NCBI GenBank assembly: GCA_002331385.1
Contig: DCYB01000005.1
Span: 259,351 to 323,350 of the forward strand
From: Comamonadaceae bacterium UBA2121
GTDB taxonomy: Bacteria > Pseudomonadota > Gammaproteobacteria > Burkholderiales > Burkholderiaceae_C
Direction: 5' to 3'
DNA: 64,000 nt
How positions within the stretch are numbered: the first letter of the stretch is position 1; each line of letters opens with the position of its first letter. This document shows positions 23,763 to 33,188 of the stretch, in pieces. The notes under the pieces are model-generated. The model worked only from the letters and a program-made list of their open reading frames with translations. It did no database searches and was not told the origin of the DNA. The position numbers were made by a program, and so were the translations under genes.

Positions 23763-25738
23763 GCCGGTACCTACACAAAGGCGATGTGATTCTGAAATCA
23801 CACCAACCTGATGCACAGCGATTCATTGTTGTCGATGCCAATCCCATTGAGGGCTGTTTCAAGGTTTTTGACAGCGAGTCACGCTCCGAAGTTTTCCTGA
23901 CACAAGAGGAAGTTCACCGAAACATTGGTGCGCAACGCTGGAGCATCCAACGCCCCAATGCTCCCCAACTACCCCTAACAGCAAAGGCCAGCCCCGAACT
24001 CGCAGCACGCCTTCATCAAGCCCAAACTTGCCTACGGTTGGTTGAGGACACAGCCATCCGATGCGGCTTGAGCTTCCTGCGTGCGTATGACCTGGTCAGC
24101 GCAGAACATGACTCCAGTGCGACCCGCTCCAGCTTTCCTTCGAGAGCAACGTTGTATCGTTATCGAAGGGCAAAACTGCATGATTTGCCTCTGCAACGAG
24201 GGTCGCACAACAAGGGACGACGAACTCCACGCTACAAGCCGGAAGTCGATGCCCAGATTATTGAGCTAGGCGACCGTTACTTCCTTCAGGCACATTCACG
24301 TTGGCGTCTTGGACCTTTGACGAAGTATCTCAACACGTTGTTCAAGGACCGTGGGGTCATCCCGGCTACAGGCAATTTGAGCTCACGCTATGTCAACAAA
24401 GTCCTGGAGGCTCACAAAGGTCCCGACCTGGATAGCAAGCGCATGGACCCAAAGTCGGTCGCCGCGGCACGCTCCATAGGTGCCACACGGCAATTGGTGT
24501 ATACGCCTTGGGAACGCGTTGAGCAGGACGCAGTGCATATGCCATTTGCCGTTCAAACACCGCATGGCATCAGCAGCGACATCTGGCTCGTGCTCGCTAT
24601 CGACTGTGCGACAGGCATGGTCGTCGGCTGGCAACTTGTCGTAGGGCGCCCGACCGAGAGCGATAGCCTCGCGTGTGTGCACACCATGATGAATTCCAAA
24701 GTGCCCCACTTTTCCCGTCTGGGGCTCACCTATCCCTGGGATATTCACGGCTCACCCGGCTTGCTGGTGATGGACAACGGCCCCGAGACGCAAGGTGAGC
24801 GTATGCAAAAACTCGCGTTGCTGGACATCGAAGTTCAATATTGCCAATCGCGTCATCCTCAACAGAAACCATATGTGGAGCGCTTGAACAAATCGCTGAA
24901 AGAGGCGCTTGAGACCCTGCCTGGTTGCACCCGCATGGATGGCGTTGATGGCAAACGCCAACCCATCGTCCTCAGCGAACCGCTGATGAGTCTGCAAGAA
25001 CTGGAGATTTGGATTGTTCGCTGGTTTTACGAGTCTTGGGCCCATCAGCCTTTGAAACGACACGCGCGCACAGAAAGCAAAGCAGATGGCATTCTCGGGC
25101 GGACACCGATAGCGCGTTGGCAGCACCTGACGGAGGCCAGTGGATATGCGTCCCCACTTCCCATCCCCGAAGACACGTGGCGCAAGGCGATGCTGGTACG
25201 AGACGTCAGAACTGTGTCGAACAAGTCGGGCATTACCTTCAAGGGTTTGAACTACACCGGAAGAGAATTGCCTTTCTTGGTTGAAAGATTTTTGGGTAAA
25301 GAGGTCACCGTGTTGACTGACCCTGCAGACTATCGATTCCTGTTCGTTGAAATCGACGCCAATAAGCCGCTTGTCGTATTGACTCATCACGATGCTGCGT
25401 CCGACAGTCCCGCCTATTCCATGGGCGAGTACAAGCAAATCGAAGCTGAACAAGTGCGGACGAAGCCGAAACATGAGCACTCCACCCAATTCATACGAGA
25501 CATAGCGACTCGCTCCATGCAAGCACCACCAACTGGGCGAAAGCGCAAAAGCAGGTCTGCCGAACAAAACAGAGACACGACGCAAAAGGCCAGAGAGTCT
25601 GCGGCCATCAGACGCGCAATTGAAAATCCGTTGCCACCAACGCAATATCCAGGCTACTCGTCGTCCAGTGCGAGCATCTCCTTTGAAGAGCTGCCAGCAC
25701 TTGATGTGCTGGACCGTCACAGCGGAGGCAAGCGATGA
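23759..25738 (+). CDS. tnsB: Tn7-like DDE transposase TnsB
   Basis: 659 residues from the ATG that overlaps the tnsA stop. TnsB binds the repeated sites at the transposon ends and joins the 3' ends to target DNA. The retroviral-integrase core is at about 245-385 with the catalytic triad Asp257 (VEQDAVH), Asp339 (LLVMDNGPE) and Glu374 (QQKPYVERLNKSLKE), giving the canonical 35-residue D-E spacing. Helix-turn-helix regions for end binding precede it, and a basic C-terminal tail follows (RKRKSRSAEQ). The 19-bp repeats at 10448-10487 and 33189-33284 are its presumed binding sites. The stop overlaps tnsC. Confidence 0.92.
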   Translation: MSRYLHKGDVILKSHQPDAQRFIVVDANPIEGCFKVFDSESRSEVFLTQEEVHRNIGAQRWSIQRPNAPQLPLTAKASPELAARLHQAQTCLRLVEDTAIRCGLSFLRAYDLVSAEHDSSATRSSFPSRATLYRYRRAKLHDLPLQRGSHNKGRRTPRYKPEVDAQIIELGDRYFLQAHSRWRLGPLTKYLNTLFKDRGVIPATGNLSSRYVNKVLEAHKGPDLDSKRMDPKSVAAARSIGATRQLVYTPWERVEQDAVHMPFAVQTPHGISSDIWLVLAIDCATGMVVGWQLVVGRPTESDSLACVHTMMNSKVPHFSRLGLTYPWDIHGSPGLLVMDNGPETQGERMQKLALLDIEVQYCQSRHPQQKPYVERLNKSLKEALETLPGCTRMDGVDGKRQPIVLSEPLMSLQELEIWIVRWFYESWAHQPLKRHARTESKADGILGRTPIARWQHLTEASGYASPLPIPEDTWRKAMLVRDVRTVSNKSGITFKGLNYTGRELPFLVERFLGKEVTVLTDPADYRFLFVEIDANKPLVVLTHHDAASDSPAYSMGEYKQIEAEQVRTKPKHEHSTQFIRDIATRSMQAPPTGRKRKSRSAEQNRDTTQKARESAAIRRAIENPLPPTQYPGYSSSSASISFEELPALDVLDRHSGGKR

Positions 25739-26724
25739 CTTCACCGACCATCTCCGATTGCCGAGCCCTGCGCAGAAACATCGAAACATGCGAGCTGCCG
25801 CACACAGCGTTCATGGCACATCTGAATGCGCTTTCCGCCCGCATCGATGACGCTTTAGACGGGTTCACTGCGCGGCTCGACGCGCTCGTTGGGCCTACAC
25901 GCGTTGGCAAAACCATGCTTATTAATGCACTGAGGCGTAAATATCCCGAAGCGAAACGAAACGGCGGACGCATGGTTCCTGTCCTGGTCGTACCCATTCC
26001 TTCCAACATCTCCCCGCTGCTTTTGCCATCCAGCGTACTCAAGGCATTGGGTGTGCCCATACCTACGAGGAGCATTTCTTCGGGAATGATGTTTGAGCGC
26101 ATGTGTGACCAACTGAGACTCGCACAAACACGTGTTCTGCTATTTGAAGAAGCGAGTCACTTGGTGGAGCCCGGAGCCAAACTTCCACATCGTGCAGCTG
26201 GCGACTGGTTCAAATCACTAATGGATGAGTTGAACATGACGCTCATATTGTTCGGAGTACCGCGACTGCACAAGCTCTTTGTCAGCAATGAACAATTACG
26301 GGCACGCGCATCGGCCACTCGCGAGTTCCGTCCATACGATAGCAGCGAGTCCGCCCAAATGCGGTCATTTGCGATGTGCGTGAAGACCTACGCTGATTTG
26401 TTTGCGAAGAGCGGTTGGCCCATCGACATGCCGTTGGAAAACTTGACCAAGCATTGCTACCTCCTGAGCGGCGGCCTGGTTGGGTTGTTGAGCCGCTTCA
26501 TGCAGGAGTTGTCATGTCAATTGATACACGAAGCGAGCAGACCACTTACCTTCGAAGACTGCCGCCTCGCAGCCCGCTCCATTGAATGTTTCGGGCATCC
26601 AGACTTTCCAGCGTTCACGAACACGGACGTCAGCATCATTGAATTGCGCCAATCGCACGCGCACACACTTGAGCTCAATGACATGAGCGTCGCCCGTATC
26701 CCTCATCTCGCGGAGGCCCACTGA
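25735..26724 (+). CDS. tnsC: Tn7-like AAA+ regulator TnsC
   Basis: 329 residues. Walker A is GPTRVGKT at 53-60 and Walker B is VLLFEEASHL near 134-143; a sensor-like LILFGVPRLHKLF follows. TnsC/TniB ATPases polymerise on target DNA, pass the target signal from the TniQ-type protein to TnsA-TnsB and enforce target immunity. The size lies between TniB and full Tn7 TnsC. Its ATG overlaps the tnsB stop (ATGA) and its stop overlaps the tniQ start by 1 nt (TGATG), so all four proteins are probably made from one mRNA in coupled fashion. Confidence 0.88.
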   Translation: MTSPTISDCRALRRNIETCELPHTAFMAHLNALSARIDDALDGFTARLDALVGPTRVGKTMLINALRRKYPEAKRNGGRMVPVLVVPIPSNISPLLLPSSVLKALGVPIPTRSISSGMMFERMCDQLRLAQTRVLLFEEASHLVEPGAKLPHRAAGDWFKSLMDELNMTLILFGVPRLHKLFVSNEQLRARASATREFRPYDSSESAQMRSFAMCVKTYADLFAKSGWPIDMPLENLTKHCYLLSGGLVGLLSRFMQELSCQLIHEASRPLTFEDCRLAARSIECFGHPDFPAFTNTDVSIIELRQSHAHTLELNDMSVARIPHLAEAH

Positions 26725-28568
26725 TGGCTTTGCTCCAAACATTCGCCCCCTTCCCCGATGAGTCAGGCTTGGGCTATTACCGCCGCCTGTCTTGCGCCAA
26801 CCGGTTGTTGAACTGGCAAGAGCTCGCCCGCGTTGCGCAAGTGTCCACCTACCGCACGAGCTTGCTTGGAAGGCCCGATTTTGTTGCCGGGCAATTGGGG
26901 CTCGAATCTGCCTGGACCACCCATGCGTCTCAGAAGGAGGTCATCGCGAGAGGTTGGAAAGCCTTGCACCGAAGAGCCGGAGAAGCCGTTTGTCCTCAAT
27001 GCCTGCAGGAAGGTTCATATATCCGCAACTACTGGGAACACACCTTTGTGACAGCATGCCCCCAACACGGTTGTCAGCTCCTGGAGCGCTGTCCATCTTG
27101 CGAGGCTTGGCTGGATACAGAGCGCGAACACATCCATGCATGTGCTTGCGGTTACGACCTTGCCTGCGCGCACTCCAAGCCTGCCAGCAAACAGCAACAG
27201 TGGGTGAGCGCGCAACTCTCATCGTCGACGCCCAAACCTGGAGCGATTGCCTATCCGATAAAACGGCTTGAGCCGTCAGCGCTGTCCCAACTCATCAAAT
27301 TGCTATGTACCCACTGGGACGTAAACGCCTCCGGCCCACGTCGCAACAGTGCGTTGCCACAGTCTGTGGAGGAGGCCATCGAATTCATGCACCCTCTGGA
27401 GACCTTGTTGGTGAATTGGCCCAAGGGGTTTGAGGACCACGTGCGTGCACGCGTTGCCGCGGGCCCAATCGCCGCACGCACACTCAATACACGATTGGGT
27501 GCGTGGTTCAAGGGGCTGAAAAAGGCCTGCGAACATCCCTCGCTCAAGCCGTTCATGGACGTCACATTGCGCGTTGCGCAAGAAGATTTTGATGGTCGAA
27601 TCACCGGTTTTGACGAGTCACTGGTAGGCCCGGTCCATTTGAACTACATCCCTATCGCGCAGGCGGCAGGCCGGTTAGGCGTTAGCCGCGACCGACTGAT
27701 GAAAGCCGTCTACGCAGGAGAGTGCGAACACCGGGTCATGCGCTTCGGAACACGGGGAAAAGCCATTGAGCTGCCCATGGAAGAGCTCGAACGACTGGAG
27801 CGCTCGCGCCGGGCATGGGTCAGCGAAGACGAGGCCTGCGAACATCTTGGAGTTCCTGAGTCCATTCTCAAGAACATGCTCGCTGCACAGGTCTTGGTGC
27901 ATGACCCCTTGTGGAGGAATGACATCCTCAAGGCAGGAGCAGTGGAGCAAGCATCCGTTGTCGCGCTTGGCGAAACCATCCGTCGCTTCGCACGTGAACA
28001 GGCAACTACGCAGCCCTTAGTGCGATGGAGCGAATTGACGAGTCGCCGCATGGGCGAACGAGCCGCCATCCAATCGACCATGAAAGCTGCGGCAACCGGT
28101 GAAATCCGGGCAGTGCATCTTGGCAAGACGTTGGGGGAGGCCGCTTTTTTGCGGGATGACGTGATGCGTTATTTTGGAATACCCGTGCTTGAAGCCGGCA
28201 TGACAGTCCACCAGTTGGAACAGTCTGCAAAGTGGAAGTGGGAGTGCATTGCCTATTGGATTGAACAGGGACTGCTCAAATGCGATGAGATTGAGTTGCG
28301 AGGGCAGCGCACCAAGGTCATTTCCCCCGAGCAATTGCTTGGCTTCATGCGTACTTACGTTCCACTGTCCGATTTGGCGCGGGAATTGAACACGCGTCCA
28401 TCCGTTCTCAGCGACAAGCTTGCAGGTGTCGAAATCGTCGGAGCCAAGACGGACACTTCAGGAGCAAAACGAGGAGGCCTGATTCAACTGAAGGATTTGG
28501 GCCGCTTGGCCATTGTTGGTCTAGCGGCCTCACGCGGCGCGCTGTACGGGCAGCAATCGCTGTTGTAG
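26724..28568 (+). CDS. tniQ: TniQ/TnsD-like target-selection protein
   Basis: 614 residues. The N-terminal TniQ domain starts PFPDESGLGYYRRLS and carries zinc-binding ligands: C90-x2-C93, C112-x2-H115-x-C117, C123-x2-C126 and C140-x-C142. The long C-terminal part contains several helix-turn-helix-like stretches (IAQAAGRLGVSRDRLMKAV; DEACEHLGVPESILKNML), as expected for a sequence-specific DNA reader. In Tn7 the equivalent TnsD binds the 3' end of glmS and directs insertion just downstream. Here the element sits just after gyrB, so this protein is inferred to recognise the gyrB 3' end. A CGGAGG ribosome-binding site lies 7 nt upstream. Confidence 0.85.
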   Translation: MALLQTFAPFPDESGLGYYRRLSCANRLLNWQELARVAQVSTYRTSLLGRPDFVAGQLGLESAWTTHASQKEVIARGWKALHRRAGEAVCPQCLQEGSYIRNYWEHTFVTACPQHGCQLLERCPSCEAWLDTEREHIHACACGYDLACAHSKPASKQQQWVSAQLSSSTPKPGAIAYPIKRLEPSALSQLIKLLCTHWDVNASGPRRNSALPQSVEEAIEFMHPLETLLVNWPKGFEDHVRARVAAGPIAARTLNTRLGAWFKGLKKACEHPSLKPFMDVTLRVAQEDFDGRITGFDESLVGPVHLNYIPIAQAAGRLGVSRDRLMKAVYAGECEHRVMRFGTRGKAIELPMEELERLERSRRAWVSEDEACEHLGVPESILKNMLAAQVLVHDPLWRNDILKAGAVEQASVVALGETIRRFAREQATTQPLVRWSELTSRRMGERAAIQSTMKAAATGEIRAVHLGKTLGEAAFLRDDVMRYFGIPVLEAGMTVHQLEQSAKWKWECIAYWIEQGLLKCDEIELRGQRTKVISPEQLLGFMRTYVPLSDLARELNTRPSVLSDKLAGVEIVGAKTDTSGAKRGGLIQLKDLGRLAIVGLAASRGALYGQQSLL

Positions 28569-28599
28569 GCAATTCGGCAAAAGTCACAGAGGAACCGAC

Positions 28600-28746
28600 A
28601 TGACCGCCATTTTCCGATTCGTGCCACATTTACTCAAGTCGGCCCCTGCTGGGTGGTGTCGGTATGTCATGTTTCGGGACTTTGATGGCCCATGGCATCC
28701 ATCACTGCCATTTCAGATAGCCCCTAGAAAGCTGGCAAATGACTGA
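28600..28746 (+). CDS. Small ORF or HAD N-terminal remnant upstream of the HAD operon
   Basis: 48 codons from an ATG preceded by AGAGGA, ending in a TGA that overlaps the next gene's start region. The product contains YVMFRDFDGPWHPSLPF, which resembles the catalytic N-terminal motif of the downstream HAD proteins (LDFDGVLHP), but then stops. It may be a decayed extra HAD copy or a leader peptide; the similarity is short. Confidence 0.35.
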   Translation: MTAIFRFVPHLLKSAPAGWCRYVMFRDFDGPWHPSLPFQIAPRKLAND

Positions 28747-29320
28747 CACAACATCACCCGACACGCCGCCGGTTCTCTTTCTAGACTTCGACGATGTAAT
28801 TTGCCTCAACCGGCCCTATGGCGGTTACGATGTCTTGACTACTCTTGCCGAAGCCGAGCGACGCAAAGAGCCGCTTCAAGCCACCGATGAACTGTGGTCC
28901 AGACTCTTTGATTTGAACGCCAGTGTTCATCTGAAACAGATACACATTGAGTTCACTCCTCAATACGTGCTCTCTACCAGCTGGCGTTGGTTCTTCGACC
29001 ACGAAAACCTGGTTCAAACATTGCGACTAACCGGTTTGGATTTTGTTGCAGGCCATCTTCACCATGACTGGTCAACCCCGCAGATTTCTCGTCAAGCCCA
29101 CAGGGCCGTGGAAATCAAAGGCTGGCTGAATGCGCATCCAGAACACAAGAATGCGTGGGTTGTACTGGATGACGAACTCTCAGGCACTGGATTTGCCACG
29201 TGGCCTCACGCATCGCGCCGATTTGTAGTGCTTTGTCAGGAAGGTGTTGGCCTGCAAAAAGAGGAACTGCGCATGCTTAGGAATGCTTTGTCTATCCGCG
29301 CACAGGGGATGGCAAGATGA
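28739..29320 (+). CDS. HAD-fold phosphatase-like protein 1 of a three-paralogue operon
   Basis: 193 residues. HAD-superfamily motifs are intact: motif I VLFLDFDDV near 13-21 (catalytic DxD), motif II YVLSTSWRWFF near 76-86, and an acidic motif IV WVVLDDE near 140-146. The closest recognisable group is the small HAD domain described in RNA-repair (Swiss Army Knife) proteins. The substrate is unknown; dephosphorylation of RNA ends or nucleotides is a reasonable guess. It is the first gene of a coupled operon: its stop overlaps the next ATG (ATGA at 29317). It is cargo of the transposon, 170 bp after tniQ. Confidence 0.75.
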   Translation: MTDTTSPDTPPVLFLDFDDVICLNRPYGGYDVLTTLAEAERRKEPLQATDELWSRLFDLNASVHLKQIHIEFTPQYVLSTSWRWFFDHENLVQTLRLTGLDFVAGHLHHDWSTPQISRQAHRAVEIKGWLNAHPEHKNAWVVLDDELSGTGFATWPHASRRFVVLCQEGVGLQKEELRMLRNALSIRAQGMAR

Positions 29321-29814
29321 GTAGGTTCGTGCTTTACCTCGACTTTGACGGTGTGTTGCACCCCGAGCCGGTTTACCGACATCCCAAGCGCGGTATCTAT
29401 CTGGGTGTCGAATGCGTTGGCCACACACTGTTTGAGAACACACAGATTCTTCAAGATGCACTGGCTCCCTATCCGCAGCTAGCAATCGTGTTGTCTACAT
29501 CCTGGGTGCGCGTACTGGGCTTTTCGCGGGCCAAAACCTATCTGCCGGAGTCACTGCGTCGGCGGGTCATCGGTGCGACATTTCACAGCTGCATGAACAA
29601 AGTGGAGTTTGATGCAATGACTCGCGGCGCCCAAGTGCTCGCCGATGCCAATCGCCGGGGTGTATCCCAGTGGATAGCCTTGGATGACAACGATGAAGGA
29701 TGGCTGAGTGCCGCTGAATCGCATCTCGTGCTGACTGAAGAGAAGTTGGGACTTGCCAAACCTGAGTCGGTGGCAGAACTAGTAACCAAGCTGCAGGAGT
29801 TCAATTGTCCATGA
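29317..29814 (+). CDS. HAD-fold phosphatase-like protein 2 of a three-paralogue operon
   Basis: 165 residues. Motif I LYLDFDGVLHPEP (about 5-17), motif II AIVLSTSWVRVLGF (about 58-71) and motif IV WIALDDNDEGWL (about 119-130) are all present. It is clearly related to its neighbours but not a recent duplicate of them. Its closest relative in the window is the broken copy at 21860-22312, which keeps the middle and C-terminal segments. Translation should be coupled on both sides through ATGA overlaps. Its role is not known. Confidence 0.78.
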   Translation: MSRFVLYLDFDGVLHPEPVYRHPKRGIYLGVECVGHTLFENTQILQDALAPYPQLAIVLSTSWVRVLGFSRAKTYLPESLRRRVIGATFHSCMNKVEFDAMTRGAQVLADANRRGVSQWIALDDNDEGWLSAAESHLVLTEEKLGLAKPESVAELVTKLQEFNCP

Positions 29815-30338
29815 GCACTTCAATGTATGCTCCGCACAGACTGACGGCAAGCTTGAAGAGACGGTGCCGACGTGTCATTTTTCTGGATTTCGATGGGGTT
29901 TTGCATCCACCCAAGGCTATCGATGGAGCAAGACCGCCATTAGACCCACAGCAAATTCTTCGGGGCTGGCCAACCACATTCCAGCATCTCGGCATTCTCC
30001 AAAGCCTACTCCGCGGTTACGAGGATGTCGCAGTTGTCGTGAGTAGCTCATGGCGCATGTTTCTGAACGACGCGCAGCTTGGAGAGCTGCTGATCCCCAT
30101 CGCACCATGGTACGGAGGCTCCGTTGGCAGCCCATATCTGGCGCGGGACATAGTCATCCGCACTTGGTTGGAACTCAACAACATCCGTGAATTCGTCATA
30201 CTGGATGACAAGGCGGAGTACTTCCCGGGGTATCCAGACGCGTGGCCCACCTTAATTCTGTGTGACGCAGAGAGGGGAATCTCTGATGAGCGCGTGCAGC
30301 AACAATTACGCAGTTGGCTCGAATCTGCTGACATATAG
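29811..30338 (+). CDS. HAD-fold phosphatase-like protein 3 of a three-paralogue operon
   Basis: 175 residues from the ATG that overlaps the previous stop; an upstream TTG is also possible. CAGGAG lies 11 nt before the ATG. Motif I VIFLDFDGVLHPP, motif II VVVSSSWRMFL and motif IV FVILDDKAEYF are intact. Residues 1-20 form a basic extension absent from protein 2. That all three paralogues keep complete active sites suggests distinct, jointly needed activities. The last gene of the operon; a possible hairpin (AGCGCT-gatta-AGCGCT) follows at 30361-30377. Confidence 0.75.
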   Translation: MSTSMYAPHRLTASLKRRCRRVIFLDFDGVLHPPKAIDGARPPLDPQQILRGWPTTFQHLGILQSLLRGYEDVAVVVSSSWRMFLNDAQLGELLIPIAPWYGGSVGSPYLARDIVIRTWLELNNIREFVILDDKAEYFPGYPDAWPTLILCDAERGISDERVQQQLRSWLESADI

Positions 30339-31079
30339 CGGACCCAGTATCTGACAAAAAGCGCTGATTAAGCGCTCAGAATGCTGGCTCTTTGGCATTG
30401 GTTGTTCCTCGCGCTGGACACTTGAGCTCTTCAATGCACCACAACAAGGCGCATGGAAGCGACTTTAGAAACTTGTCGTGAATTCGCGTGGTAATTTCCT
30501 GAAATCGGGCCAATTTGTCGTGTTTCTGTAGCGCAAGCGGGTGGTTTTGTCGCAAATTTGTGTTTAAGGGATGCAAGAACCCTTGTTCGTAACGAAACGA
30601 CTACGCGGCAAACTATGACTCGTTCCTCTTGCGCAGCATGTGCCCGTGCACAGCCCAGCTCTTCGACGTCGCGAAACGCCGGCTTCAAAATCCCCCTTGC
30701 AGGTGCGCCGTCACGACACATGAGCCACTAAGCGCTGGCCACCATGCCAACGCGGATGTCGGGTCGCCAGACTCCAAGCGCTACAGAGTGAAGATGCTGA
30801 CGCCTATGCGTTTGACCTAGCTCGCAAGCGACTCCTTGCGGTGAAGCAGGTCAACAGCCAAGTCCGCCCTGGCTTTTCGAGGGCCGTGCGGGGGCGGGAG
30901 GCAATGCGCGATTAAACATAAGACTAGTTGTCTCAGGTCACATACATCCACAGATATTCATCACTCCTTTTGTCAAGGCAAACATCCAGAAAAAAGCATG
31001 TTGTGATACAAATAGAAACGAGCTTGTTCAACCCGAATACAGTTCAACGAGCGATTAAATTCTTTTTTTGGGGGAAGAG
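30339..31079. other. Spacer between the HAD operon and the OLD nuclease gene
   Basis: 741 bp without a supported gene. It begins with small inverted repeats (30361-30377; AATGC/GCATT at about 30381-30400) that may end the HAD transcript. The middle is GC-rich with short frames only; the last ~170 bp are AT-rich and should hold the promoter of the OLD gene. Confidence 0.5.
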
Positions 31080-32948
31080 ATGCGACTTCAGCGCGTGCGA
31101 GTTTCCGGATTCCGATGCTTTGAACAAGAAACTGAACTATTTGTTGATGGCTTCACGGCAATTCTTGGTCGCAACGACGTTGGTAAGTCGAGTCTTCTGG
31201 AGGCTCTTCAGATTTTCTTCGATGACGCCTCACCCGACTCAGGTGACATAAATGCTCAGGCCGAGGGACGGCAAGTTCGAATCATCTGCGAGTTCGATGA
31301 CTTACCAACTGAGTTGACTCTAGACGCAACACATCCAACGACGCTTGCAGAGGAATACCTTCTGAACGCACACGGTCGCCTTGAGGTTCACAAACTATAT
31401 GACGGCTCGTTGAAAAATCCGAAACTCGTGGGCACTTACGTAAGCGCAGAGCACCCCTCCATCGAGGGTTACAGCAACCTTCATGAACTGAAGAACGCGA
31501 ATCTCAAAGCTGTAGCAGCCGCCGCGAACGTCGACCTAGCAGGCGTTCAGAAAACGATAAACACCCAACTTCGCCGAGCACTGTGGAATCATGCTCACCA
31601 ACAAAACGGCGGTTTAGCATTGCGCCCAACCCTTCTTGATGTATCGAAGGACGGGAACAAACAAATATGGGGGCAATTAAAAGAAGCGCTGCCCGTTTTC
31701 GCACTTTTCAAAGCCGACCGCCCTAGTACTGACCAAGATGCAGAAGCTCAGGACCCAATAAAAGCAGCCGTAGCCGAGGCGCTGAAGCAGCATGAAGCGA
31801 AGCTTGATGAACTGCGTGTCGCAGTCGAGCAATCAGTTCTCGAGGTCGCTAATCTAACTGTCGCCAAATTAGCTGAGATTGACCCCAATCTCGCTCGAGA
31901 ATTGAAGCCAACGGTTCCACGCCCCAATTGGGCGACTGCGTTCAAGATTGCGCTAACGGACGAATCAGCAGTACCCATCAACAAAAGGGGGAGTGGGGTC
32001 AGGCGCATGATTCTCCTGAATTTCTTTCGCGCACAGGCAGAAAGAAAGAACCGAGAAGCAAAAGGGCCAGGCGTCATCTATGCCATTGAGGAACCCGAAA
32101 CTAGTCAGCACCCGCACAACCAAAGACTGCTACTGAAAGCATTTCTTGAGCTGTCCGAACAACCCGGGTGCCAGGTAATCATCACCACCCATAACCCGGC
32201 CTTCGCTCGTGGATTGCCTGTCGACTCTGTTCGCCTCCTTGTTCGAGATGATGCAGGAGGTCGTCAGTTACTTACCGGGGCCAACGATGTCTACGAGAGA
32301 GCCGTAAAGGATTTGGGCGTCCTTCCAGACAATTCCGTGAAGGCATTTATCGGTGTAGAGGGCACCAATGACATCAACTTCTTACGAGGCATTGCGCAGA
32401 TACTTTGCCAGTATGAACATGACATTCCGAATCTCGCTCAGGCGGAGAACGACGGACACCTAATCTTCATACCCCTTGGTGGCTCCAACCTTGGAAATTG
32501 GGTTGGAAGATTGTCCAATTTAAAACGGCCTGAGTTTCACCTCTTTGACCGCGATGTGGCACCGCCATCACCCCCTAAGTATGAAGCGTCAGCGAACGAA
32601 ATTAACGCTTTGGACAATTGCTACGCCTTCCATACTGACTCACGGGAGATGGAGAACTATTTGCACCATCAAGTGATTGCTGAAAAGTGGCCAGAGGTTA
32701 ATTGGAAAAAGCATCATCCCCACACAGATGTACCACTCAGCTTGGCACAAGCCGTCGTTGCTGCAAATGGAAAAATTTGGGCCGACCTGCCAGATAAGGC
32801 TAGGAACCAGGCTGAACTCGGAATCAAGGTAAAACTAAACCGTGAAGTCGTTGCTTTGATGACGCCACAACTGCTCACAGAATCGGACCCACAACACATA
32901 TTGCGGACATTTCTTCGTCGTGTAGGCGAAGCGCTACGCACGGCATAA
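31080..32948 (+). CDS. OLD-family ATP-dependent nuclease (ATPase-TOPRIM)
   Basis: 622 residues from the ATG at 31080, preceded by GGGGGAAG. The N-terminal ABC/SMC-like ATPase has Walker A GRNDVGKS at 30-37, Walker B YAIEEPETSQHP and the H-loop IITTHNPAF. The C-terminal TOPRIM domain has FIGVEGTNDINFL (catalytic Glu) and LFDRDV (DxD). OLD proteins are nucleases; the founding member from phage P2 blocks phage lambda. No helicase like GajB and no AriB-type partner is adjacent, so this is a single-gene (class 1-like) OLD system rather than Gabija or PARIS. It is the last cargo gene, 240 bp from the right-end repeats. Confidence 0.85.
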   Translation: MRLQRVRVSGFRCFEQETELFVDGFTAILGRNDVGKSSLLEALQIFFDDASPDSGDINAQAEGRQVRIICEFDDLPTELTLDATHPTTLAEEYLLNAHGRLEVHKLYDGSLKNPKLVGTYVSAEHPSIEGYSNLHELKNANLKAVAAAANVDLAGVQKTINTQLRRALWNHAHQQNGGLALRPTLLDVSKDGNKQIWGQLKEALPVFALFKADRPSTDQDAEAQDPIKAAVAEALKQHEAKLDELRVAVEQSVLEVANLTVAKLAEIDPNLARELKPTVPRPNWATAFKIALTDESAVPINKRGSGVRRMILLNFFRAQAERKNREAKGPGVIYAIEEPETSQHPHNQRLLLKAFLELSEQPGCQVIITTHNPAFARGLPVDSVRLLVRDDAGGRQLLTGANDVYERAVKDLGVLPDNSVKAFIGVEGTNDINFLRGIAQILCQYEHDIPNLAQAENDGHLIFIPLGGSNLGNWVGRLSNLKRPEFHLFDRDVAPPSPPKYEASANEINALDNCYAFHTDSREMENYLHHQVIAEKWPEVNWKKHHPHTDVPLSLAQAVVAANGKIWADLPDKARNQAELGIKVKLNREVVALMTPQLLTESDPQHILRTFLRRVGEALRTA

Positions 32949-33188
32949 GTCATTTGTCAAATCGACAAGCGCTGAACCAAAGATGCGCCTCAGGCCGGCA
33001 TGCCGTCACACCGGCCTTGCTCTAGATAGCAATCACATGTCCGTTGGATGTATTGGATTGGCAAGTTACGATTGAAATGATGTAATGCCTCATATCTCTA
33101 ACTTTGCCAATTGCCTTGGTCTTTTGCCACGGGTTACCACCTTACTTGTGGCCTGATGAATCAATGTGTGCAGATGGGGGCGGGAGAA

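Noticed and set aside
31080..32948. Gabija (GajA) or PARIS (AriA) assignment for the OLD-like gene
   Set aside because: No UvrD-like GajB helicase or AriB gene is adjacent; the next feature is the transposon end.
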